Shown here: piece by piece, positions 27,728-34,395 of the stretch
Numbering within the stretch: the first letter of the stretch is position 1
Layout of the letters: every line of letters begins with the position of its first letter
DNA from: an uncultured Flavobacteriales bacterium
GTDB taxonomy: Bacteria; Bacteroidota; Bacteroidia; Flavobacteriales_E; Vicingaceae
NCBI GenBank assembly: GCA_937901255.1
Contig: CALCHN010000066.1
Span: forward strand, 1-64,000
Direction: 5' to 3'
DNA: 64,000 nt
Program-made: the position numbers and the translations under genes
Notes under the pieces: model-generated
Databases searched by the model: none
Told to the model about the DNA's origin: nothing
The model's input: only the letters and a program-made list of their open reading frames with translations

Positions 27728-28606
27728 ATGAAAAATATAGTCATAATAATATCAATATGTCTCTCTAATATTGTCTCTGGTCAAGAGAGCAATTTTATGA
27801 ATCTACAAGTTTTAACTAAAAAATCTAATATAAACTTAATAAAAAACAATTATCTTAAAAATGATAGTTTATTTACAGGAATTGATACGCTAATTATACC
27901 ATGTGAGGATTCATTATATGATAGAAAATGTTATAGCTTATTGTATTATAAACATGGAGAATTAATAAAACAAATGGGATATTATGATAATAACAATAAA
28001 ATGTTTGAGAAGTTTTATAAAAATTCTTCACTTGATAGTATATATACATCATGGTATAGCAATAAACAAAAGAGACAAACTATAAACTACTTCGAACGTA
28101 ATAAAGTTTTCCCTTCTCAAATAGAATGGTATAGAAATGGTCAGAAAAAACTTCAAATTACTTACAATGATAGTTTAGGGTTGTTAGAAGAATGGTATGA
28201 AAATGGAAAATTAAAATCATTGTCTGATATTGATTTAATTTATGGTAGTATTGTTTCATTCTCTAAAGAATGGTGTCCTAATGGATTTGTTATACAAGAT
28301 TTAAAAATAAATCAAGGAAAACAAAAATATGAAAGATATAATTGTGATTCTATAAAAATAGCCGAAGGAACATACATTGATTTTGAGTTTTTTTGGGTGG
28401 GAAAAAAAACTGAATGGTATGGAAATGGAATTAAAGCTATGGATTCTTATTTTTTTGATGGAAATAATAGACAAGAAGCTAATATTAGAATCGGAACATG
28501 GAAATATTATTCTGAACAAGGTAAATTGATAAGAGAAGAAATTTATGAAAATAATAAGTTGATAGATAGTAAAGAGTATTTACCTTTAAAGATGAAAAAA
28601 GATTAA
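27728..28606 (+). CDS. YwqK-like exported protein, candidate immunity
   Basis: A 292-aa protein with a signal peptide ending near Ser-Gly-Gln (residue 19), without a lipobox. MORN/YwqK-like units recur: EWYRNGQKKLQITYND, EWYENGKLKS, EWCPNGFV, EWYGNGIKAMDSYFFDG and GTWKYYSEQGKLIREEIY. It directly follows the RHS tip, in the same position that the lipoprotein at 2312 takes after the orphan RHS tip. Immunity against the tip is therefore likely by position. Base composition is strongly A+T-rich, like the tip and unlike the core. Repeat copy A begins 19 bp after its stop. Confidence 0.7.
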   Translation: MKNIVIIISICLSNIVSGQESNFMNLQVLTKKSNINLIKNNYLKNDSLFTGIDTLIIPCEDSLYDRKCYSLLYYKHGELIKQMGYYDNNNKMFEKFYKNSSLDSIYTSWYSNKQKRQTINYFERNKVFPSQIEWYRNGQKKLQITYNDSLGLLEEWYENGKLKSLSDIDLIYGSIVSFSKEWCPNGFVIQDLKINQGKQKYERYNCDSIKIAEGTYIDFEFFWVGKKTEWYGNGIKAMDSYFFDGNNRQEANIRIGTWKYYSEQGKLIREEIYENNKLIDSKEYLPLKMKKD

Positions 28607-28624
28607 TGTGTGTGTTGTGCTCGG

Positions 28625-28813
28625 TGTGCTCGGCACTGTTAGTGAGAGCTTGTAGCTTGAACACCGCTGAAAAAAAGCGAAGGTAGTTGATTTTTAGGAC
28701 AAAGTCAAGAGGTAAATAAAAGTTTTTTTAAACAATAATGGTAAATGGTAACGTTGGATTTGGTAAAGATGAAATGTGTAGCTACAAGCATACACATAAC
28801 AGTGCGGTGCACA
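28625..28813 (+). mobile_element. Cassette-boundary repeat, copy A (189 bp)
   Basis: It begins TGTGCTCGGCACTGTTA and ends, on the other strand, TGTGCACCGCACTGTTA. The imperfect inverted arms extend to GCTTGTAGCT (28648-28657) and AGCTACAAGC (28780-28789). TGTGCTCGG is tandemly doubled at the left edge (28616-28633). The right half contains an ATG (28738) and a peptide frame beginning MVNGNVGFGKDE and ending NSAVHT that recurs in the other copies. Here this frame stops at 28819 and the downstream toxin module is read in another frame. No transposase is encoded, so it is MITE-like. Confidence 0.65.
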
Positions 28814-29506
28814 CTTGCTAAAAAGATATTTCCACGAAGTGCACAAGTACTTGGAGCTAGGAAAAATACTTCTTTAGCATCTCTTGCAGCTAGACGATTT
28901 GGACAAGAAATGGGATGGAAGCTTTTTGGACGTGTTGCTGGGCGAGCTGTTCCTGTGGTAGGATGGATATGGACTGCATATGATTTGATAAAACTAAATG
29001 AAGATTATCAGATTGCAAATTATTACGGAGGAGATAGAGAAGCATACTTTAAAAATCAGCGTGAGAATTTAGAAAAAGGTAATGGTACTAGATATTTATG
29101 TTTTATAGAAGGAACAGAGGTTTATACGGTTCAAGGATTAGTCCCAATCGAAACATTAACTCTAAAAGACAGTGTCTATTCCTACAATTTTGTTAAAAAT
29201 AAACTTGAAGCTCAAGCAATAGTGAATGTAATGAATAGAAAGGTGAAAGGAGTGTTTGAAATAAAAATTGGAAATGAATTATTATATGTTACGGAAGAAC
29301 ATCCATTTTTTGTAGTTGAAAAAAATGAGTGGGTAAAAGTGAAAGACTTAAAAATAGGAGATAATCTTTTTAATTCTCTTGGAGAAACAGTGATGATTGA
29401 AGCAATTAGTAAGCAGGAAAGTTATAAAACAGTATATAACATAACAGTTAGTGGTAACCACAACTATTTTGTCGGAAAAACTAAAATTTTAGTTCATAAT
29501 AAATAA
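28745..29506 (+). CDS. Displaced RHS tip ending in a Hint (pretoxin) domain
   Basis: 253 aa from the ATG at 28745, which lies inside repeat A, so the first 23 residues are read from the repeat in a shifted frame. Residues about 24-115 look like a pre-toxin segment (GRVAGRAVPVVGWIWTAYDLIK). A Hint/intein-like domain follows: Cys119 (CFIEGTEVYTV), the TEEH box (183-186, TEEHPFF) and a C-terminal VHN-K. Hint domains in polymorphic toxins release what follows them, but here the frame stops one residue after the HN cleavage motif. No toxin is left. It looks like a displaced, perhaps non-functional module. A gene for a putative partner follows after 12 bp. Confidence 0.7.
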   Translation: MVTLDLVKMKCVATSIHITVRCTLAKKIFPRSAQVLGARKNTSLASLAARRFGQEMGWKLFGRVAGRAVPVVGWIWTAYDLIKLNEDYQIANYYGGDREAYFKNQRENLEKGNGTRYLCFIEGTEVYTVQGLVPIETLTLKDSVYSYNFVKNKLEAQAIVNVMNRKVKGVFEIKIGNELLYVTEEHPFFVVEKNEWVKVKDLKIGDNLFNSLGETVMIEAISKQESYKTVYNITVSGNHNYFVGKTKILVHNK

Positions 29507-29518
29507 AATTAAGTAACA

Positions 29519-30214
29519 ATGGCAGAAAATAAAGTTTATTCAAAAGAAGAAATAATGGGAATTATAAATGACCATTATTTATATGGACAAATTTGCGATG
29601 TAGATGTAGTGGAAGGTGGTAGACTTGATGAATCAATGACTATTAAAGAATGGAGAGAAAGATGCGACTTAGTAGAAGATGAAGAACTTCTTGTTGGATA
29701 TAGTAAATTTTTAGGTGTTCAACCGGATGATATAAGTAGGTTGGATAAACTATTTCAAAAAGAAAGGGAGATAACCTTACAAGAATTTGCTAATGAGATT
29801 TCAAGTTATACCAAGAGAGTAGATAAGAACTCTGGAGAAGCTTTTTATAATTATGTGAGCTCAAAAGTTGGATTCCAAGTTAATTCTTCATCAACAATTA
29901 CTGAAATTGTAGATAGAGATGGTCCAAAAATGGTGGATGCAATAACATTACAGTACCCTGGGTTTATTAAAACTATTGATGAGGTTTCTTCAAAGATAGG
30001 TCGCTATTTTATGATAATAATAATTTTGGTTTTTGCAGTTGGGGTATATGGACTTGTAATGTTGAATACACCATTTCTATTTGGAGGTCTTACAATTATT
30101 GCATTATTCCTGTTTTTAATTAAGCCGAAATTATTTCCTACGGTAATACAAATCAATGGAGCTTCAACATTAGGAGAACTTTGTGCCTCGGCACTGTTTC
30201 GTGAGAGCTTGTAG
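29519..30214 (+). CDS. Putative immunity protein, 3' end replaced by repeat B
   Basis: A 231-aa protein: a soluble, acidic N-terminal part of about 160 residues, then two membrane helices (about 162-182 and 185-202). The last 11 residues (LCASALFRESL) and the TAG stop are encoded by repeat B, which begins at 30181. The native C-terminus has therefore been lost to the repeat. It follows the Hint-containing tip, the position expected for an immunity gene. I recognise no family. Confidence 0.65.
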   Translation: MAENKVYSKEEIMGIINDHYLYGQICDVDVVEGGRLDESMTIKEWRERCDLVEDEELLVGYSKFLGVQPDDISRLDKLFQKEREITLQEFANEISSYTKRVDKNSGEAFYNYVSSKVGFQVNSSSTITEIVDRDGPKMVDAITLQYPGFIKTIDEVSSKIGRYFMIIIILVFAVGVYGLVMLNTPFLFGGLTIIALFLFLIKPKLFPTVIQINGASTLGELCASALFRESL

Positions 30215-30339
30215 CTTGAACACCGCTGGTAGTGTTCCAGAAATGTTGTTTTAAAAAATAAAAAAAGTGCATGGTAAAGTTGGATTTGGTAAAGATAGAA
30301 TGTGTAGCTACAAGCATACACATAACAGTGCGGTGCACA
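30181..30339 (+). mobile_element. Cassette-boundary repeat, copy B (159 bp)
   Basis: It begins TGTGCCTCGGCACTGTTT and ends GCGGTGCACA at 30339. It keeps GCTTGTAGCTTGAACACCGC in the left half and GTAGCTACAAGCATACACAT in the right half, but about 30 bp shorter in the middle than copies A and C. The left edge cuts into the 29519 gene and provides its stop. The right half provides the start of the next frame (GTG 30267 or ATG 30300), with the shared peptide running in frame into the downstream module. Confidence 0.65.
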
Positions 30340-30659
30340 CTGGAAAAACTTTTAGTAAGGTAGCCAAATATCTCAGATGGGGAGGTATTGGGTTTAATAT
30401 AGTTTCTGGCTCTGTAGAACTTAATAGATTTTTAAATTCAGATAAATCGTTTGGAGATGCAATTAAACTTGGGGTAGTTGGAGCATCAATAGGATTGACA
30501 TATGCAGGAGGTCCCCTAACTGTACTCGGAATAGGTGTGGGAATTGCGGATGCATATGGGCAATTTGATTGGTTTTATAGAGGAGCAGATTTTCAACAAT
30601 ATGTAAACTTTGGAGGTGATTCAAATGTTTTTTACGAATCATCTTTTAATCCAAAATAA
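30267..30659 (+). CDS. Displaced RHS tip, Gly-rich hydrophobic
   Basis: 130 aa. The first 24 residues (MHGKVGFGK..., SYKHTHNSAVHT) come from repeat B, read in frame into the module. GTG 30267 or ATG 30300 are both possible starts. The rest holds a Gly/Ala/Ile-rich stretch (SGSVELNRFLNSDKSF, LGVVGASIGLTYAGGPLTVLGIGVGIADAYG) of the kind found before toxin tips in RHS and other polymorphic toxins. The catalytic part is missing or very short. A small membrane-protein gene follows after 2 bp. Confidence 0.6.
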   Translation: MHGKVGFGKDRMCSYKHTHNSAVHTGKTFSKVAKYLRWGGIGFNIVSGSVELNRFLNSDKSFGDAIKLGVVGASIGLTYAGGPLTVLGIGVGIADAYGQFDWFYRGADFQQYVNFGGDSNVFYESSFNPK

Positions 30660-30661
30660 TT

Positions 30662-31093
30662 ATGAAAACATTTTATTATCATTTATTTTATTTTCATTAT
30701 AAATTCACTTTGAGGACACCAAGGAAAGAGGATGCTCTTTTTATGAGTGTTATGATTTTGATTTTACCAATCCAAGCTAATTTTTTGGCGCTAAAAACGT
30801 TTCTAAATTTCTCTATTTCTGATATATATATTATTAAAGTAATATTAGAAAAGATAAACTTTTTTTTAGGTAAAATAAGTGTGACATTTGATTATAATAC
30901 CTTGTTTTCAATAATCCTTTCATTTTTAATAATCATATGCAATCTTCTCATATTTGCAAGAAAAAATCGATATAAAAAAATTATTACTAATATTGAAAAA
31001 GAACCTCAACAAAAGAGAAATTTATGGAAAATTATTGTAATTAGTTATTTGGTAATAACAATTATAGCTTTTTTTATTGCAGGTGTGCCATAG
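30662..31093 (+). CDS. Putative membrane immunity protein (143 aa)
   Basis: Three hydrophobic segments are seen (about 23-45, 78-98 and 122-140). The protein is strongly basic between segments 2 and 3. Its last codons and TAG stop (31091-31093) lie inside the left end of repeat C (TGTGC starts at 31084), so its 3' end was set by the repeat. Position after the displaced tip suggests immunity, perhaps to a membrane-acting toxin. No family was recognised. Confidence 0.6.
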   Translation: MKTFYYHLFYFHYKFTLRTPRKEDALFMSVMILILPIQANFLALKTFLNFSISDIYIIKVILEKINFFLGKISVTFDYNTLFSIILSFLIIICNLLIFARKNRYKKIITNIEKEPQQKRNLWKIIVISYLVITIIAFFIAGVP

Positions 31094-31274
31094 CACTGTT
31101 AGTGAGAGCTTGTAGCTTGAACACCGCTGAAAAAAAAACGAAGGTAGATGATTTTAAGGACAAAGTCAAGAGGTAAATGAAAGATTTTTTTAACAATAAT
31201 GGTAATTGGTAATGTTGGATTTGGTAAAGATGAAATGCTTAGCTGCAAGCTAAAGCATAACAGTGCGGTGCACA
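31084..31274 (+). mobile_element. Cassette-boundary repeat, copy C (191 bp)
   Basis: It begins TGTGCCATAGCACTGTTA and ends GCGGTGCACA at 31274. It is close to copy A along its whole length, with changes in the region of the shared peptide (AGCTGCAAGCTAAAGCATAA in place of the usual AGCTACAAGCATACACATAA). The sequence after its right end is a 5'-truncated copy of the RHS linker and starts precisely at TTAGAAGGC, which lies inside the coding sequence of the 1440-aa gene. Confidence 0.65.
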
Positions 31275-32213
31275 TTAGAAGGCATTTATTCCATTTTAAA
31301 TGGAACAGCCAAAGGAATTCATTACCAAGACAGGTATTATGCTTTAGATGGATATTTAGGAGAACTTGGAGATGGATTTTTAGATGGAGGAAGAAGCCCT
31401 AGTCAAGATCTTAAACTAGAGGGACATAATCCTATAAATTTAGGTAGTAGAGATTTATTAGCAGCCAATGGAGAGCAGGGAGACGAGTTTGCTACATTAT
31501 ATACTATGGCAAATAATTTTCTGGGATTAAATACTGCAATGAGTTGGGTAGAGGCATTTGGTGGGGAAGAATTATTAAACTTAGGAATATATAGGCATCA
31601 ATTAGGTAATGAACCTAACCCTTCAACAGACCCTATTACATCACTTTTTATTTATAATGAGGATGGCACTAAAACCATCCTTTGGTCAAACCCAGATTAT
31701 ACCCCACCAGGAGATGAACAGGTTAAAAACAAACACATCCCTAATGGTAGAAATGTGGTGAGTGGGGATGAAAGAGGATTAAATTTTCATGCAAGTGCCT
31801 CAGGTGATGTAACATTAGGTGTAAATGTTTCTGGATCTCTGAAAAATGGTGTAGGAATTATTGCAAATGTTGGGTCTTCAGTTTTAGCAGAAGGAGAAGT
31901 TTCAACAAGTAATTCTTCAAACATACAAGGAGCAGTAAATGGAGATTTAAAAATTAAACAAGAATTTGGATTAGCTTATATTGTAGGATTGTCTTATAAA
32001 CATAAGTTTATTGATAGACAAGGAAAAATATTAAATGAAACTCATTCTGCTACATTAGGAGTTTTAGGTGTCCTTGGAACTACGTTTGAATGGGATTCAA
32101 GTGGGACATTACAAAATATTTATTTTGGAGTTGACGTAAGTGGAAATATTGGAGTTGGAATAGGAGCGTCTGGTTCTTTAAAACTAGGTTGGTTATATAA
32201 TTTTAATGATTAA
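31263..32213 (+). CDS. Displaced RHS tip: shared linker plus new tail
   Basis: The frame is open from a GTG at 31263 inside repeat C; 316 aa. Residues 4-165 (LEGIYSILNGTAKG..., up to PNGRNVV) copy the post-core linker of the 1440-aa RHS protein with only a few substitutions. After GRNVV the tail is unrelated: a Gly/Ser/Val-rich beta-type sequence (GDVTLGVNVSGSLKNG, FGVDVSGNIGVGIGASGSLK). This is the classical picture of a toxin tip displaced by a newer one, with the linker able to recombine. Translation depends on the repeat-borne start, and the tip may be silent. A membrane-protein gene follows after 3 bp. Confidence 0.7.
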   Translation: MRCTLEGIYSILNGTAKGIHYQDRYYALDGYLGELGDGFLDGGRSPSQDLKLEGHNPINLGSRDLLAANGEQGDEFATLYTMANNFLGLNTAMSWVEAFGGEELLNLGIYRHQLGNEPNPSTDPITSLFIYNEDGTKTILWSNPDYTPPGDEQVKNKHIPNGRNVVSGDERGLNFHASASGDVTLGVNVSGSLKNGVGIIANVGSSVLAEGEVSTSNSSNIQGAVNGDLKIKQEFGLAYIVGLSYKHKFIDRQGKILNETHSATLGVLGVLGTTFEWDSSGTLQNIYFGVDVSGNIGVGIGASGSLKLGWLYNFND

Positions 32214-32216
32214 AAT

Positions 32217-32825
32217 ATGAAAACAACAATAAATTTATTTCTTATTATATTAGGAGTATTATTAATAAGTAGCGGCATTTTCTTTAAATTAAGAGATTGG
32301 CCTGATTCATTTTACGGAATTTATACAGGAATCTTATTTTTCTTATTAGGTATCTTTTTGTCAATGAAAAAGAAAAAAAGGCTAGCAATAACTTATTTAT
32401 CATCTAATTTAACTTTTATTTTTAAATTTTTAATACCTCTCTTTAGTTTCTTGATACTAGTATTTTTTGTAATAGGAGCTCTGTTTTTCTTTCCGAAAGA
32501 ACATATAGAATTTTACAAGGCTTTTAGTATTTTTTTATTTGTTATTTTTATTTGTAATTCTTTCTTATTATATATCCAAGAAATTTCCTATGATGATAAT
32601 GTAATTTATGTTAATAATTTCTTCAATAGACGTACAATTTACTTTAATCAAAATATTAAAATTGAAAGGTTTTTGTTTTATTTTTATAAAATAAAATATA
32701 TCGACAAAGAGATAAATAAGTCTGTATTATTTATTCCGAAAATTTATGATGTGTTTGTTAATTTTTTCAAACCAAAATGTATTGAAGATTTTAAAATAAA
32801 ATTACGTAAATATGATGGTAAATAG
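32217..32825 (+). CDS. Putative membrane immunity protein (202 aa)
   Basis: Four hydrophobic segments are seen (about 5-22, 34-47, 59-88 and 99-119), followed by a basic soluble C-terminal domain. The last codons (GAT GGT AAA TAG) coincide with the start of repeat D, so the stop is again provided by a repeat. The position directly after the displaced tip suggests immunity. No family was recognised. Confidence 0.6.
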   Translation: MKTTINLFLIILGVLLISSGIFFKLRDWPDSFYGIYTGILFFLLGIFLSMKKKKRLAITYLSSNLTFIFKFLIPLFSFLILVFFVIGALFFFPKEHIEFYKAFSIFLFVIFICNSFLLYIQEISYDDNVIYVNNFFNRRTIYFNQNIKIERFLFYFYKIKYIDKEINKSVLFIPKIYDVFVNFFKPKCIEDFKIKLRKYDGK

Positions 32826-32891
32826 TAAACTGGAAAATAGGATTAGATGAAATGTGTAGCTACAAGCATACACATAACGGTGCGGTGCACA
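32814..32891 (+). mobile_element. Cassette-boundary repeat, copy D (right part only)
   Basis: This copy matches copies A-C from the GGTAAAT region to the right end GCGGTGCACA (32891), but lacks the left arm. It is followed at once by the truncated gspF copy beginning CAATAAAAAG. The shared peptide (MCSYKHTHNGAVH) runs in frame into the gspF fragment. Confidence 0.6.
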
Positions 32892-33388
32892 TCAATAAAA
32901 AGAAAATGTGGTTTAGGAAAATTACCTCCACACTTATTATCAAAATTCCGGTAGTAGGAGAGATGGCTCAAAAAATATATTTAACCCGTTTTTGTCACTC
33001 CATGAATTTGCTGATTAGTGCCAGAAATCCACTGTTAAATTCCATTCAGCTGGTAAAAAAGATGATAGATTATTATCCTTTGCAACAAGCCCTCGAGAAA
33101 GTAGAGGATGATATTATGCACGGAAAATTATTGAACGAAAGCATGCGAACCATGCCTATTTTCCCGAAAAAGATGATTGCCCTGATAAAAGTAGCCGAAG
33201 AAGTGAATAAGCTGGATGCTATTTTTAAAAACCTAGACGAGCAATATTCTAAAGATTTAGAATACCGCTCGGAATTGTTTGGAAAACTCCTTGAACCTTT
33301 TGTGATTTTATTTATCAGCGTTATTGTAGGGTTTATTGTTATTGCCATGTATATCCCTATGATGGAAATTAATACGGGCTTGTTTTAG
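32852..33388 (+). pseudogene. gspF: 5'-truncated second copy of gspF
   Basis: Residues from INKKKMWFRKITS to the end match the C-terminal 164 residues of the GspF at 16816, with about five substitutions (for example Ile to Met, Ser to Pro, Leu to Ile), plus scattered silent changes. Divergence of a few percent means it is not a fresh duplication. It may come from a related strain or be an old copy. The ATG and first 14 residues are from repeat D. One of the two T2SSF domains and the first membrane segments are missing, so function is unlikely. Similarity to the gspF locus ends about 20 bp after the stop. Confidence 0.85.
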
Positions 33389-33540
33389 GTAACGTGAGTT
33401 TTACCAAACTTTTATTAGTAGATTTTGAATAGATAGAGATAACATAAATTTGTTTATAAAATCAGAACTCTTTAAAAAAATGAGTAGATTTAAACCTTAT
33501 TTTTGATAATCTTATTTTTAATTTTAGATACTAATTTATT

Positions 33541-34395
33541 ATGGAGATTCAAAATCTAAAATTTTCTGGACATGAATCATTTCATTGCCGACCTTTTTGG
33601 TTAAAAAAGGGCTATGATTTTATTAAAACAAAACAATTGTTTTCTGATAAAGCAGGAATAGAGTTAGGAGTGGGAAGAAATATGGTAGGTTCAATTCGTT
33701 TTTGGTTGAAAGCTTTTGACGTAGTTGATGAAGATGATAATTTAACAGAACTTGCTGAAAAACTTTTTGATGATAACGGATGGGATCCTTTTATAGAAGA
33801 TGAAGCAACATTATGGCTTTTACATTATAAGTTGAGTTCTAAACAATATTCATCAATTTATCATTTAATTTTTTCTGAACTAAGAAAAATACGACCTGAA
33901 TTCACCAAGAATCATTTTATATCTCAGGTCAATGAAATTGAAGCAAAGCAATCTGATAATATCGTAGAAAAAGATTTTTCTGTTTTCGTCAGAACTTATT
34001 TTGCAAAACCTTCAAAAGATAAAGAAGAAAGTTTTTCAGGATTATTTACAGAATTAGGATTATTAACAGAAGTTGGAGAAGATAATCAGAAAAATCAATT
34101 GTATCATATTAATAATCCTAAACACGCTTCTATTCCGTGGGAAGTTGTTTTATATTGTATTTTAGACAATGAAAATTATAGTAATTCTATAAGTTTCAAA
34201 TCATTTTTTACTGAACCCAATGGAGTAGGAAACCTTTTTGCTTTTAGTCAAGAAGGATTAGAAAATAAACTAATTGAAATTAGTGAACAACTACCAGATA
34301 TAGTTTATAAAAATGATGCAGGAGTTAAAGAGCTTCAGTTTAAACAGAAAAAACCAAATGGCATCCAAATATTAGCAAAATACTATGAAAACTAA
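33541..34395 (+). CDS. sspB: DUF4007 protein, SspB-like (phosphorothioation)
   Basis: A 284-aa protein beginning with the DUF4007 hallmark FSGHESFHCRPFWLKKGYDF and ELGVGRNMVGSIRFWLKA. In SspABCD systems the DUF4007 protein SspB is the strand-nicking partner in single-stranded DNA phosphorothioation. The next two genes match SspC and SspD in order and type, which makes the assignment firm. It overlaps sspC by 11 bp. The region just upstream (33389-33540) is A+T-rich without a clear TAnnTTTG box. Confidence 0.85.
   Translation: MEIQNLKFSGHESFHCRPFWLKKGYDFIKTKQLFSDKAGIELGVGRNMVGSIRFWLKAFDVVDEDDNLTELAEKLFDDNGWDPFIEDEATLWLLHYKLSSKQYSSIYHLIFSELRKIRPEFTKNHFISQVNEIEAKQSDNIVEKDFSVFVRTYFAKPSKDKEESFSGLFTELGLLTEVGEDNQKNQLYHINNPKHASIPWEVVLYCILDNENYSNSISFKSFFTEPNGVGNLFAFSQEGLENKLIEISEQLPDIVYKNDAGVKELQFKQKKPNGIQILAKYYEN

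Noticed and set aside
28625..28813. Integron attC site at the cassette joints
   Set aside because: The GTTA and TAAC triplets are in the opposite order to attC (AAC...GTT). No integrase of the IntI type is present, and the modules are 5'-truncated rather than complete cassettes.
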